From Clostridiaceae bacterium (GTDB lineage Bacteria; Bacillota; Clostridia; Lachnospirales; Lachnospiraceae), in the NCBI GenBank assembly GCA_902362725.1, contig CABIXM010000017.1, positions 1-64,000 on the forward strand: a stretch of 64,000 nt of DNA, read 5' to 3'. Positions 41,771-50,825 of this stretch are shown piece by piece. How positions within the stretch are numbered: the stretch's first letter is position 1; each line of letters starts with the position of its first letter. The notes below the pieces were generated by a model. The model did not search any database. It saw nothing but the letters and a program-made list of their open reading frames with translations, and was not told the DNA's origin. The position numbers and the translations under genes are program-made.

Positions 41771-42742
41771 TTACCGTCTCGGCGAACTGCTTTTCTTTCT
41801 TCCGGAAGAAGTCTTCTTGTGTGTATTGATCTTTTTCACTTTCTTCTCCGAAACGGTGATGCTGATCTTCGGCACCGCCTTTACATAATAATAATACTCG
41901 TCATCTTCAAACTGTACATATTCCGTCCTGGTGTAATCCAGGCTGAATACCACAAGCTGCAGGATAAATGCCAGCACCGCGGATACCAGGCTGCCGACAA
42001 TCACCGCAATCAGTCTGGGAGAAATTCCCAGTACCAGGCTGCCGGCCAGAAGCACGATCACATCTGTCACAGCTCCGGCCACGATGGCAATGGTCCACGC
42101 GTGATCCACCGACATCCGGCGAATCATATAGACCACCACGATGGTCAGTGCAAAAGCCACCACGGTCAGAAGCATTTCCTTATTATTCAGTACATTATCC
42201 AGAAGATAGGTAATCTTCTCAGTCACAGTTCCGTTCTGGGTACCGCCCAGCATAGCTGTGTTCATGCCCAGATAGTGGAGCAGGAAGTAGACCACCGTGC
42301 CACAGGCCACCGGCACTGCCGCCGTGGGCGTCGCTGTCAGTCCCATGGCCAGCGGTACGACGTAGGGAATCTTCACCACAAAGGCAATGGGCGTCAGAAG
42401 CAGCAGATAGCCGTACTTGGGCGCTGTCCGGAAGAACAGCAGAAACATCACCGCGAATACCACGAAGGTGATGGCAAACACTTCGATGGAAAGGGCATAG
42501 GTGTGAAGCAGAATCAGAATCGCTCCGAACACCGCCGTCACATTGACCGGCAGGAAGGAACACAGAAGCGCCAGCACCAGGGAAATGCCCGGATTATCCA
42601 GCTTCTTCATAAAGCCCACATGACTGTTGATCAACAGAAAGGCCACCAGCGCCAGTATGAACTTCAACACCGGATAAAGATAGATATCATATTTGCTCAG
42701 AAATAATTTCGCTTTTTCTCTAATTTCCAGTAAGGTTTTCAT
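41771..42742 (-). CDS. Polytopic membrane protein of unknown function
   Basis: 323 residues with eight or nine membrane segments through residue 265, then a cytoplasmic tail with DDEYYYYVKAVPKISI and a basic Lys/Ser-rich end (KKTSSGRKKSSSPRR). No family named with confidence. Its place just upstream of cdaA, 30 bp apart, and the 23-bp overlap with the preceding small membrane protein gene suggest a cell-envelope role tied to c-di-AMP signalling. Start ATG follows GGAGCGGA. Confidence 0.75.
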   Translation of the reverse strand: MKTLLEIREKAKLFLSKYDIYLYPVLKFILALVAFLLINSHVGFMKKLDNPGISLVLALLCSFLPVNVTAVFGAILILLHTYALSIEVFAITFVVFAVMFLLFFRTAPKYGYLLLLTPIAFVVKIPYVVPLAMGLTATPTAAVPVACGTVVYFLLHYLGMNTAMLGGTQNGTVTEKITYLLDNVLNNKEMLLTVVAFALTIVVVYMIRRMSVDHAWTIAIVAGAVTDVIVLLAGSLVLGISPRLIAVIVGSLVSAVLAFILQLVVFSLDYTRTEYVQFEDDEYYYYVKAVPKISITVSEKKVKKINTHKKTSSGRKKSSSPRR

Positions 42743-43163
42743 GTCTTTCCGCTCCTTCTGCCGTAGTTCCGCCGCCTTCGGACTGGTAGATGTCCGATAT
42801 CCGCTTCAGGATATGATTGTAGGCCGCCAGCTTTTTCCGGTTTTCCTGATACCGGTTATGATATGTCAGATATTGGATAATCAGATATACCCCCAGAAGG
42901 CTCAGATACAGCAGCGCAAGGCCTTTTCCCATCGCAGCCAGATCCATCTTATGAAGGTTCGTCATCAGATATTCCATTTTATAAAAGGCCCAGAGACTCA
43001 CACACAGACAGAAAGCCACCGTGTAGGAGAACCACGCGCCTATCAGATGCAGACTGATATAGTCGCCCTTATAGAACCGGTTCATTTCCAGCGCTTTCTT
43101 TCCCTCGCCTGATTCGAAGGCTGCTGCTTTTGTCATAAGCCTGATTTTTTCTTCGTTTAGCAT
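42720..43163 (-). CDS. Small membrane protein of unknown function
   Basis: 147 residues with two central membrane helices (about 38-60 and 80-100) and charged ends. First gene of the cda-glycan operon: AAGGGG before the ATG and a promoter about 35 bp further up. It overlaps the next membrane-protein gene by 23 bp, so the two are made together. No recognised domain. Confidence 0.75.
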   Translation of the reverse strand: MLNEEKIRLMTKAAAFESGEGKKALEMNRFYKGDYISLHLIGAWFSYTVAFCLCVSLWAFYKMEYLMTNLHKMDLAAMGKGLALLYLSLLGVYLIIQYLTYHNRYQENRKKLAAYNHILKRISDIYQSEGGGTTAEGAERHENLTGN

Positions 43164-43197
43164 AAGTACCCCTTATTATTCAATTCGAATCTAACTC

Positions 43198-43226
43198 AGT
43201 ATAGCATATTTAAAAGCCTCTTCCAA
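43198..43226 (-). promoter_or_regulatory. Promoter of the cda/glycan operon
   Basis: Minus strand TTGGAA (43226-43221), 17 bp, TATACT (43203-43198). The -35 box lies within the last codons of comF. It could drive the whole row from 43163 down to 31781. Confidence 0.6.
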
Positions 43227-43944
43227 TACATATGCTTAAAAAATACACTTTTTCGACCCCGGCCTCCCGGAGAACTGCTGCCGCCGCGTCCAGGGTGCTT
43301 CCGGTGGTGTAGATGTCGTCTATCAGCACCGCTCTCTTTAATTTTACCGCATTCCCACAGACTTGAAAAGCATTTTTCAGATTCTCCCGCCGCCCGGCGT
43401 CACTTAGATTTTTCTGGGGCTTCGTCTTTTTTACCCGCAGAAGCACCTCTTTTTCCACCGGGATTCCAAGCCGCTCCCCGATGCGGTCCGCCACCAGTGC
43501 CGCCTGGTTAAAGCCTCTTTTTCGCATCCGGCTTTTGTGAATCGGAACGGGAATCAGCGCGTCCGGCTGCCAGGAACGAAGGGTGCGCCCGAAGCGCCGC
43601 AGCAGCTCCTCCGCGTAGAAATCCGCGTATTCCCTGCGGTTATGATACTTGAAGCGGCTGATAGAAGCCCGCATAAGCTGATCGTAGACAAAGGCTGCCC
43701 GGCCCTTTTCGAATCCATGCTCCCGCCGCATGCAATCCGGACAATATTCCGTCTCTGTCTCTGAAAGCGGTTTCCCGCATTTCATGCAGACCGGCTCTTC
43801 TGCCGGGCGCGGGAGCATCCGGCAGTTTTCGCAGATCAATCGATCATATCGGCCTGTGAGTTCATCACAGATCGGACATCTGCGAGGATATATAAGATTT
43901 GATAGTTTCGCAAAGACCCGTGTAGCGCTTCTGTTCCGTACCAT
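43210..43944 (-). CDS. comF: ComF-family phosphoribosyltransferase-like protein
   Basis: 244 residues from the ATG at 43944. Two zinc-type Cys pairs in the N-terminal part (CPICDE, CENC, CMKCG, CPDC), then the PRT fold with LIPVPIHKSRMRKRGFNQA and the PRPP loop AVLIDDIYTTGSTLD. ComF helps bring transformed single-stranded DNA into the cytoplasm in competent Firmicutes. The first 80 bp lie inside the 3' end of recD2 in another frame, and no other start is available downstream, so the overlap seems real. Confidence 0.92.
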   Translation of the reverse strand: MVRNRSATRVFAKLSNLIYPRRCPICDELTGRYDRLICENCRMLPRPAEEPVCMKCGKPLSETETEYCPDCMRREHGFEKGRAAFVYDQLMRASISRFKYHNRREYADFYAEELLRRFGRTLRSWQPDALIPVPIHKSRMRKRGFNQAALVADRIGERLGIPVEKEVLLRVKKTKPQKNLSDAGRRENLKNAFQVCGNAVKLKRAVLIDDIYTTGSTLDAAAAVLREAGVEKVYFLSICIGRGF

Positions 43945-46147
43945 TTTCAATCATCGCCTGGAAGGTGGAGGCGCTGCCCACCAGAGTCACGCAGGATCTG
44001 GCCCGGGTCACCGCCGTATACAAAAGGTTTCGGTTCATCAGGGGGCGGGGGCCACTGAGCAATGGGATCACCACCGCCGGGTACTCGCTTCCCTGGGACT
44101 TATGTACGGTAATCGCGTAGGCCAGTTCCAGCTCGTCCAGCTGTTTGAACGGGTAGGAGGCCATACGCCCTTCATCAAATTCCACGGTAACTTCCTCCGC
44201 GAAGGTATTGATGGTACGGACGATTCCCATGTCGCCGTTGAATACGCCCACGCCCTTATCGATGGCAATGCCGTAGCGGTTGCGGACCTCCCACTCCAGC
44301 TGGTAATTGTTGCGGATCTGCATGACCTTGTCGCCCACCCGCAGAATCCCTTTTCCGGCGCCGCCGTCCTCCGCTTGGGTCACGTGGCCGAAGGGAATCT
44401 CCGTCTTGTCCTTATCCTCGGGATTCAGATAGCGCTGCAGCACCCGGTTCAGGTTTTCTACACCGAGAGCCCCTTTCCGCATGGGGGTCAATACCTGGAT
44501 ATCCGAAATCTCCGCGCCCACATAGCGGGGCATCTTCTCCTGTACCAGAGCCAGCACCACCCGCAAAATGATGTTCGGATCCTGTCTTTGCAGAAAGAAG
44601 AAATCCCGGCTCTTATTGTCCAGGGTCACCTGCTCACCCCGGTTGATCTTATGGGCGTTCACAATGATGTCGCTCTCCGCCGCCTGGCGGAAGATCTTGG
44701 TCAGCCGCACCACCGGAAAGGCCTCCGAGCGGATCATATCCTGCAGGATGCTGCCCGGCCCCACGCTGGGAAGCTGGTTCACATCGCCCACCAGAATCAG
44801 TCTGGTGCCCGGCACTACCGCCTTTAACAGCGCCTGCATCAGATGCAGATCCACCATGGACATCTCATCGATGATGATCACATCTGCCTCCAGGGGATTC
44901 TCCTCATTCCGGGCAAACATAGCCCGGCCCACGCCTGCGTTCTCCGGACCGCCGGACAGCTCCAGCATCCGGTGGATGGTCTGAGCCTGACAGCCTGTGG
45001 CCTCGGTCATCCGCTTGGCCGCCCGCCCGGTGGGAGCGGCCAGAAAAATATCCAGGTTCTCCGCCTCAAAATAATGAATCATGGCGTTGATGGTGGTGGT
45101 TTTTCCGGTACCGGGACCTCCGGTCAGGATCAGCAGGCCATTTTGCACTGCTGCCGCCACCGCTTCCCGCTGGTGTTCGTCCAGGGTGGTCTTCGTGGCT
45201 TTCTCGATCTTCGAAAGCCGCGTTTCAATCACCGCGTCGGTCTCATCCATGGACAGATTCAAGTGATACAGCATGGCCGCGATGCTGAGCTCCGCGTAAT
45301 AATAAGAAGCCGCATAGACGAAGACCGTCTCCTGTCCCCGGCTGTCCGGCAGGGTCTTCTTTATGAGCTTCCGGTCAATGCTGAGGTCCGACACATGGCG
45401 CTCCACCGATTCCGGCGGCACGCCCAGAAGCTCCACTGTCCGATTTAACAGCATGGTCTCCGGAATACAGGTATGGCCCTCCGCCGAAGCGTTCAAAAGT
45501 GTATACAGGATGCCGCTTCGGATCCGAAAATCCGAGTCCTCCCGGATGCCGACCCGTTTCGCGATCTCATCCGCGGTCCGAAAGCCCACGCCCGCGATAT
45601 CGTCTGCCAGTCGGTAGGGATTCTCCTTTATCATACGATAAATCTCCTGCCCATACTGCTGGTAAATCTTTACAGCTAAATTCATGGAGATGCCATACTC
45701 CTGCAAAAAAACCATGGCGTCCCGGAGATCCCGTTTTTCCTCCATCTGTTCGGCGATCTCCCGGGCCTTCCGCTCACTGATGCCCTTGACCTCCGCCAGA
45801 CGCTCCGGCTCACGCTCCATGATTTCAAAGGTTTTCGCCCCAAACCTTCGGACAATCCGGGCCGCCAGCGCAGCGCCGACGCCCTTCACCGCTCCGCTGG
45901 CCAGATAGCGCTCCATGGCCAGGGCGTCCTTTGGCGTCTTCACCTCGAAGCGCTCCGACTTGAACTGCTGGCCGTACATGGGATGCTCCGTATAATCGCC
46001 CTCCAGCTCCACCAGCTCACCCTCACTGATATAGGAAAAGATTCCGACGACTGTGATTTCATCCTCGTCGGATACCAGATTCAGAACCGAATATCCATTT
46101 TCCGCGTTTCTGTAGATGATGTGCTCTACATACCCCTCAAGCTTCAT
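43865..46147 (-). CDS. recD2: RecD2-type ATP-dependent DNA helicase
   Basis: 760 residues. N-terminal OB-like and helix-hairpin regions (VKGVGAALAARIVRRFG), then superfamily 1 helicase motifs: ILTGGPGTGKTTTINAM (Walker A), DVIIIDEMSMVDLHLM (Walker B), LVGDVNQLPSVGPGSILQD, and YAITVHKSQGSEYPAVVIPL and LLYTAVTRARSCVTLVG near the end. RecD2 acts in DNA repair without RecBC. ATG preceded by AAGGAG; partly overlaps comF at the 3' end. Confidence 0.95.
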   Translation of the reverse strand: MKLEGYVEHIIYRNAENGYSVLNLVSDEDEITVVGIFSYISEGELVELEGDYTEHPMYGQQFKSERFEVKTPKDALAMERYLASGAVKGVGAALAARIVRRFGAKTFEIMEREPERLAEVKGISERKAREIAEQMEEKRDLRDAMVFLQEYGISMNLAVKIYQQYGQEIYRMIKENPYRLADDIAGVGFRTADEIAKRVGIREDSDFRIRSGILYTLLNASAEGHTCIPETMLLNRTVELLGVPPESVERHVSDLSIDRKLIKKTLPDSRGQETVFVYAASYYYAELSIAAMLYHLNLSMDETDAVIETRLSKIEKATKTTLDEHQREAVAAAVQNGLLILTGGPGTGKTTTINAMIHYFEAENLDIFLAAPTGRAAKRMTEATGCQAQTIHRMLELSGGPENAGVGRAMFARNEENPLEADVIIIDEMSMVDLHLMQALLKAVVPGTRLILVGDVNQLPSVGPGSILQDMIRSEAFPVVRLTKIFRQAAESDIIVNAHKINRGEQVTLDNKSRDFFFLQRQDPNIILRVVLALVQEKMPRYVGAEISDIQVLTPMRKGALGVENLNRVLQRYLNPEDKDKTEIPFGHVTQAEDGGAGKGILRVGDKVMQIRNNYQLEWEVRNRYGIAIDKGVGVFNGDMGIVRTINTFAEEVTVEFDEGRMASYPFKQLDELELAYAITVHKSQGSEYPAVVIPLLSGPRPLMNRNLLYTAVTRARSCVTLVGSASTFQAMIENGTEQKRYTGLCETIKSYISSQMSDL

Positions 46148-46177
46148 AATTCTCCTTCGTATGAAGATATATTTCTA

Positions 46178-46214
46178 TAAAAATGGGCATGACAGATAAA
46201 GCTCCGTCATGCCC
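46178..46214 (-). terminator. Terminator after mreB-like gene
   Basis: GGGCATGAC (46185-46193) pairs with GTCATGCCC (46206-46214); on the minus strand the stem is followed by ATTTTTAT. It separates the mreB-like gene from recD2. Confidence 0.85.
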
Positions 46215-46234
46215 CTCATTTGTAAAAATAAGAT

Positions 46235-47227
46235 TTACTCGTCCCGGTTGCCGGCCATGAACTCTACGAATTTACCGGTTCCGATAGCGACACACTTCAT
46301 GGCGTCCTCAGCCGTCATGGTATTGATGCCGGTCTTCTCCTCCAGCAGCTCCTCCAGTCCGCGAAGCAGGGCTCCGCCTCCGGTCAGTACGATTCCTCTG
46401 TCCGCGATATCTGCTGCCAGCTCGGGCGGAGTCTTCTCCAGCACACTGTGGACAGCCTCTACGATCTGCATGGTAGACTCACGAAGCGCCTCCTCGCAGT
46501 CCTCAGAGGTCACCTCTACAGACTTCGGCAGACCTGTCACCAGGTTCCGTCCGCGAACGCTCATGCGATCCACTTCAGCCCGGGGATAGCAGGTACCTAC
46601 CTTAATCTTGATATCCTCTGCAGTGCGCTCACCGATCAGAAGATTGTGCTTTTTCCGCATGTAACGGACGATGGCCTCGTCGAAATCGTCTCCCGCGATC
46701 TTCACGGAAGTGCTGACTACCGCGCCGCCCAGGGAGATAACAGCGATGTCGCTGGTACCGCCTCCGATGTCTACGATCATATTGCCGCAGGGACGGGAAA
46801 TATCAATGCCGGCTCCGATGGCTGCCGCAATGGGCTCCTCGATGATCAGAACCTCGCGGGCGCCTGCCTGATAGGTAGCGTCCTCTACTGCCTTCTTCTC
46901 TACCTCGGTCACGCCGCTGGGTACGCACACTGCGATACGCGGTCTGCGGAAAGAACGCTTGCCTGTAGCCTTCTGGATGAAGTACTTCAGCATCTTCTCT
47001 GTTACGGTATAGTCGGAGATAACGCCCTGACGCAGCGGACGTACCGCTACGATGTTGCCGGGGGTTCTTCCCAGCATCAGTCTGGCTTCCTCTCCAATCG
47101 CGCGAATCTTATTGGTATCGCGGTCAAAGGCTACTACGGACGGCTCTTTTAAAACGACGCCCTTTCCATTTATATATACAAGGATACTGGCTGTACCCAG
47201 GTCAATTCCGATATCTGTTCCTGCCAT
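46235..47227 (-). CDS. mreB: Rod shape-determining protein, MreB/Mbl family
   Basis: 330 residues, actin fold: GTDIGIDLGTASILVYINGKG (phosphate 1), IEEPIAAAIGAGIDI, NMIVDIGGGTSDIAVISLGG (phosphate 2) and IVLTGGGALLRGLE. Builds membrane-bound filaments that guide lateral wall synthesis, so the cell is probably rod-shaped or ovoid. The gene stands alone, without mreCD, as often seen for Mbl-type copies; MreB versus Mbl cannot be decided by eye. Confidence 0.93.
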   Translation of the reverse strand: MAGTDIGIDLGTASILVYINGKGVVLKEPSVVAFDRDTNKIRAIGEEARLMLGRTPGNIVAVRPLRQGVISDYTVTEKMLKYFIQKATGKRSFRRPRIAVCVPSGVTEVEKKAVEDATYQAGAREVLIIEEPIAAAIGAGIDISRPCGNMIVDIGGGTSDIAVISLGGAVVSTSVKIAGDDFDEAIVRYMRKKHNLLIGERTAEDIKIKVGTCYPRAEVDRMSVRGRNLVTGLPKSVEVTSEDCEEALRESTMQIVEAVHSVLEKTPPELAADIADRGIVLTGGGALLRGLEELLEEKTGINTMTAEDAMKCVAIGTGKFVEFMAGNRDE

Positions 47228-47347
47228 TTTTCAAATTCCCCTTTCTCACCGAATCTTTCCGGATCCAATTTCTTCTATACTATCAGTCTTACACATTTAT
47301 AAGCAGTTATTCATGCTTCCTGTAAAGCACCTATTTGCGTAACTTAT

Positions 47348-47353
47348 ATTATA
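47348..47353 (-). promoter_or_regulatory. Probable -10 box of the mreB-like gene
   Basis: TATAAT on the minus strand in an AT-rich gap of 185 bp, about 120 bp before the ATG. No convincing -35 box at the right distance. Confidence 0.35.
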
Positions 47354-47412
47354 TACAAGAAATTCCAAAAAGGAAAGCATTTTTTTTCGTCTATGGGAAA
47401 TTTAAGCATTTC

Positions 47413-48399
47413 TTAAGAACAATGAGCCAGCCACTGGCACACTTCTGTCACTTTTTCCCTCTGCTCCGGAGTAAAATCCGCAGCATCCCGCTCCACATCC
47501 AGATCCTCCATGTCGTAACGGCGGCCCAGAAGCAGCTTTTCCAGCTTTGCCGGGAATTCCACGTCCAGCATATCCGAATAGATTTTGATCTCCTCGATAT
47601 GCATATTTTTCAGGCGCAGCCACACCTCCAGCTCGCCCCAGTCGAAGCGCTTGCTGTAAGAGGTCTCACACTCGGGGGATTTTCCGAATTTCCAGTCCCA
47701 GGAGGAATAAAGGTTGTACGTCTCCTGCACTTCCCCATTTTCGAAAATAGCCGGATCCAGCTCCACGAAATCACCATAGGCCTCCGCAAAGCTTTCCTTC
47801 AGGGCTGCCCGCAGCGCGTCTGTGGTAATCTCCGGGTTCAGATCCTTCAGGTTGCAGACCCGGGACTGTACGGATTTGACGCCCTTCGCCTTCATTTTTT
47901 CCTTGGACGGAGTCAGATATCTGCCCAGCTGGCTTACATCCACATTCACCATCAGGGTTCCATGCTGGATATTGCAATGGGAATTCTTGGAAAACGCGTT
48001 TCCGGAGAACTTGAAGCCGTCCTGGGTAATGATGTCGTTGCGGCCGGAAAACTGTGTCTCGATGCCGAATTTTCGGCAGGCGGACTGGATGACCTTCAGC
48101 TGCTTCTCCAGATCGTAACGCTCCGGGGCGGCCAGGAAGGTAAAGTTCAGGTTGCCCAGATCGTGGTAAACGGCTCCGCCGCCGGTGGTGCGTCTGGCCA
48201 GGAAGCCACCCTCCTCCTCCAGAAGCTGGGCCTTGCATTCCCGAATCGCGTTCTGATTCCGTCCGATGACTACCGTATGGTCGTTCTGCCAGAGATAGAG
48301 CACCACGTCGCCGGGCTCGATTTTGTCTGCCAGATACTTCTCCACGGCCAGATTTCTCCAGGGATTCCAGGTGTAGGTCTGTACAAAATAATGATTCAT
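47413..48399 (-). CDS. lplA: Lipoate-protein ligase
   Basis: 328 residues. Motifs LWQNDHTVVIGRNQNA, RRTTGGGAVYHDLGNLNFTF and KFSGNAFSK are those of LplA/LplJ, which activates free lipoate with ATP and joins it to lipoyl domains such as GcvH or the E2 subunits. Substrate enzymes are not in the window. ATG with AAGGAGG upstream. The conjugative element sits just in front of this gene, so its natural upstream context was probably changed by the insertion. Confidence 0.94.
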   Translation of the reverse strand: MNHYFVQTYTWNPWRNLAVEKYLADKIEPGDVVLYLWQNDHTVVIGRNQNAIRECKAQLLEEEGGFLARRTTGGGAVYHDLGNLNFTFLAAPERYDLEKQLKVIQSACRKFGIETQFSGRNDIITQDGFKFSGNAFSKNSHCNIQHGTLMVNVDVSQLGRYLTPSKEKMKAKGVKSVQSRVCNLKDLNPEITTDALRAALKESFAEAYGDFVELDPAIFENGEVQETYNLYSSWDWKFGKSPECETSYSKRFDWGELEVWLRLKNMHIEEIKIYSDMLDVEFPAKLEKLLLGRRYDMEDLDVERDAADFTPEQREKVTEVCQWLAHCS

Positions 48400-48521
48400 T
48401 TGTGTCTCCTCCTTATTGTCTCTTATGATACCATCATTTTTTGAAATTTTTCTTTCTATTTTGTTTCACTTTTCTTATAAATCACAAAGTAATTTTTGAC
48501 TATCTTTTCAAAAGTTCTTAT

Positions 48522-48564
48522 ATGCCGGTATAGCCTATTGTTACAGGCTTTTCCGGCATTTTTT
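48522..48564 (+). terminator. Terminator near the element end
   Basis: ATGCCGG pairs with CCGGCAT and inner AGCCT with AGGCT; followed by TTTTTTG on the plus strand. It would block host transcription entering toward int, or mark the element end. Confidence 0.7.
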
Positions 48565-48618
48565 GTTATGGAAGATATTCTCAAATCTTCTTATATCCCC
48601 GTATGTTTTGGTGTTCAA

Positions 48619-48657
48619 AAGTAGTATGTGGAGTAGTAAATTCTCCGTTTACTACTT
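48619..48657. promoter_or_regulatory. Integrase arm-type binding sites
   Basis: Three copies of an AGTAGTA core: AAGTAGTATG (48619-48628), GAGTAGTAAATTC (48631-48643) and, inverted, CCGTTTACTACTT (48645-48657). From memory, the second matches the DR-2 site bound by the N-terminal domain of Tn916 Int. They lie right at the 3' end of int, the expected place. Confidence 0.7.
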
Positions 48658-49849
48658 ATGCAATCAGCCGCTTCATTTCTGTTATCGACGTTTCGGAAGT
48701 CGTATGCGCGTAATAGTTCAGCGTCATATTGATGTTGGAATGTCCCATGATGTACTGCAATGCCTTTGGGTTCATTCCTGCATTTGCTAACGTGGTGCAG
48801 AATGTGTGGCGTAAGGTGTGCGGTGTCATTACCTTTGGCAATGCTACCTTTTGCGTTTTTGTGTATTTCCTTACAAGCCCCCGGAACATACTTTCATAGT
48901 TGACTGCCACTTTTGGCAAGCCGTTCCGGTTAAGAAACAGAAACTTTGTGTAGCCCTCTAAAATAACAGGCTGTGCATATTTCCGTTTGTTCAGCACCCG
49001 TTGAAATGCTTCCAACACTTTTTCACTCATAGGAATAACCCGATTGCCGCTTTTCGTCTTAGGCGTTTCCACATAGTAACCCACGTCTGCAATCTTCAAA
49101 AGTTGGTGGTCTACATTGATAAGCTGTTTGTCTAAGTCAATGTCAGCTTCCGTCAGTCCGCAGAGTTCCGAAATGCGAAGCCCTGTCCCTAACAGTATGA
49201 TAATCTCGTCGTAGTATTTCTGATAGACTTTATCATGCTGCACAAAGGACAGAAAAGCCGCTTCCTGCGTAGGGGATAGAGGTTCCTTTGGTTCCGTATC
49301 ATCTTCAAGGACTGTGTTCAACTGGAAGTCAAATGGATTTTTACGAATACAATCGTCCTGTATGGCTGTGTAAAAAGCAGCCTTTAAGGAACGCTTGTGG
49401 TTGTTGATAGTCTTGAAGCCGTAACCTTTTTCTTTCATGCGTAATGCCCATTCCTTTGCGTCGGAGAGCTTCACATTTTCAATCCGGCAGGCTCCAAGTT
49501 TATCCTCCTGCAAAATCCGCATGAGCTGTTTTCGCCCCTGCTTTGTACCATGCCGCACATTTGCCCGGTGGCGTATCTGCTTTGCGTAGAGTTGGCAGAC
49601 CGTCATTTTCTTTCCGATATGGTCGATACCGTCGTCAAGGTCTTTTTGGATTTCTTTCTCTTTTTCCCTCAACGCTATATCGTCGCGTTTTCCTGCCGGG
49701 GTTTTGTCCGTAGGTACTAACTTCCAAGAATACACAAACTGCGGTTTTCCAAAGGTATCTATATATTTGTAGGCATATCTCCCGTCTTTTCTCTGGCTCT
49801 CTCCGGTGCGGAGAATACGATTTTTATTATCCCGTCTTTTTTCCGACAT
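48656..49849 (-). CDS. int: Tyrosine integrase, Tn916 family
   Basis: 397 residues from the ATG at 49849 (AAAGGAG upstream). The N-terminal arm-binding domain (MSEKRRDNKNRILRTGESQ, DGRYAYKYIDTFGKPQFVY) closely recalls Tn916 Int. Catalytic residues are in GTGLRISELCGL (Arg), TPHTLRHTFCTT (His and Arg), GHSNI (His) and NYYAH (Tyr). It excises and inserts the element through a circular form with Xis. Its stop codon lies within the arm-site cluster. Confidence 0.96.
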   Translation of the reverse strand: MSEKRRDNKNRILRTGESQRKDGRYAYKYIDTFGKPQFVYSWKLVPTDKTPAGKRDDIALREKEKEIQKDLDDGIDHIGKKMTVCQLYAKQIRHRANVRHGTKQGRKQLMRILQEDKLGACRIENVKLSDAKEWALRMKEKGYGFKTINNHKRSLKAAFYTAIQDDCIRKNPFDFQLNTVLEDDTEPKEPLSPTQEAAFLSFVQHDKVYQKYYDEIIILLGTGLRISELCGLTEADIDLDKQLINVDHQLLKIADVGYYVETPKTKSGNRVIPMSEKVLEAFQRVLNKRKYAQPVILEGYTKFLFLNRNGLPKVAVNYESMFRGLVRKYTKTQKVALPKVMTPHTLRHTFCTTLANAGMNPKALQYIMGHSNINMTLNYYAHTTSETSITEMKRLIA

Positions 49850-49928
49850 CGTTATGCTCCTTTCCATAATGGAAAGAGCCTTGATATGCTTGACTACATT
49901 GTACCACATTCAAGGCTCGATTTCACTA

Positions 49929-50132
49929 TCAGATTGCGTCCACCGTATCAATCATTTTTTCAAACTGCTTACGCTTAATCTGAATACGGTTTCCGTTCAT
50001 CATTACCCAGTCCGGGACGGGATTTTCTTCTGCCAGTTTCCGCAGCTTGCTTTCTCCGATACGGAAATATTTTGCGGCTTCTTCTATGGTAAGAGTGTAC
50101 TTTTCCCAAATCGGCACGTCGTTATTGTTCAA
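49929..50132 (-). CDS. xis: Excisionase, Tn916 Xis family
   Basis: 67 residues when started at the TTG at 50132, which has AAAGGGGG eight bases upstream; 67 is also the length I recall for Tn916 Xis. [20 protein letters not shown] and [19 protein letters not shown] are highly typical. A small winged-helix DNA-bending protein that steers Int to excision. 79 bp upstream of int on the same strand. Confidence 0.93.
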   Translation of the reverse strand: MNNNDVPIWEKYTLTIEEAAKYFRIGESKLRKLAEENPVPDWVMMNGNRIQIKRKQFEKMIDTVDAI

Positions 50133-50564
50133 TTTGTCGTCCCCCTTTCTAAATGGGTCAAAAGTCAATTTGTAACATAGGCTTTAATCGGACGGCTATT
50201 AGCGTAACCTCATGGGACTTGCACCCCTCCGGCGGTCTGCCGAAGCCCTACCCATTGCCTGCGACGCTTCTAACGCTCGGACTATGGCTGTAAGGAAGTA
50301 TCATTATGTATTCTGTGCGTTATCGCCCGCAAGTTGCTACACTTGCTTTGCAGCGGTGGTGTTGTTCGCTCGCTTTTCCCGTAGGAGAAAGGTCATGGCG
50401 CACCCGCCGTATGGCTCGGCACAAAAGGAACGTATCCGATTTGCCTTATGCTGCGTCGCCGTTCTATTGCGCCGCTTTCTTTGTCAAGGTTCAAAATGGC
50501 TGTGTTGCCGCATTAGCAGCGGAACGGAAAAGGGGGAGTAAAGACGTTCCACCGCCGATTGCGG
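50133..50564. other. 432-bp spacer without a convincing gene, between xis and orf8-like gene
   Basis: GC-richer than the flanking element genes. Two plus-strand open frames overlap here in different frames (50212-50541 and 50306-50581), both rich in Cys, Arg and Ala and lacking ribosome sites, so neither looks like a real protein. Short self-complementary runs such as CGGCGGTCTGCCG occur. It should contain the xis-int promoter reading leftward and may encode a structured RNA. Confidence 0.4.
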
Positions 50565-50825
50565 TTATTTCTCTGTTCTAAAATTGAGGACAGCCATCAT
50601 CAGTTTGGCTTGCAGCCGTTCCCGAATGTCGTTGTCTATACCAAAATAAACATTTCCACGCTCGTCATATAACTTTCGCATGGATAAACGGGCTATATAA
50701 CCGCTGAAATGCTGCAAGACCATTTTCATAGCGTCCGGGTCGCCCTTTGTCGCTGCCACAATGACAGGATAAGGAACAAGGGCATTTTCCGGGTAGCCAG
50801 GTTGATTACCATTCGTCCCATTCAT
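50565..50825 (-). CDS. HTH-type conjugative-element protein (Tn916 Orf8-like)
   Basis: 86 residues from the ATG at 50825, which has GGAGG nine bases upstream. PYPVIVAATKGDPDAMKMVL, YIARLSMRKLYDERG and LQAKLMMAVLNF fit the small helix-turn-helix family encoded next to the sigma-like gene in Tn916-type elements. It overlaps the upstream sigma-like gene by 20 bp. Believed to help regulate transfer genes. Confidence 0.85.
   Translation of the reverse strand: MNGTNGNQPGYPENALVPYPVIVAATKGDPDAMKMVLQHFSGYIARLSMRKLYDERGNVYFGIDNDIRERLQAKLMMAVLNFRTEK

Noticed and set aside
50212..50581. Two overlapping plus-strand frames between xis and the Orf8-like gene
   Set aside because: No ribosome sites, Cys/Arg-heavy composition, and mutual overlap in different frames make translation unlikely.
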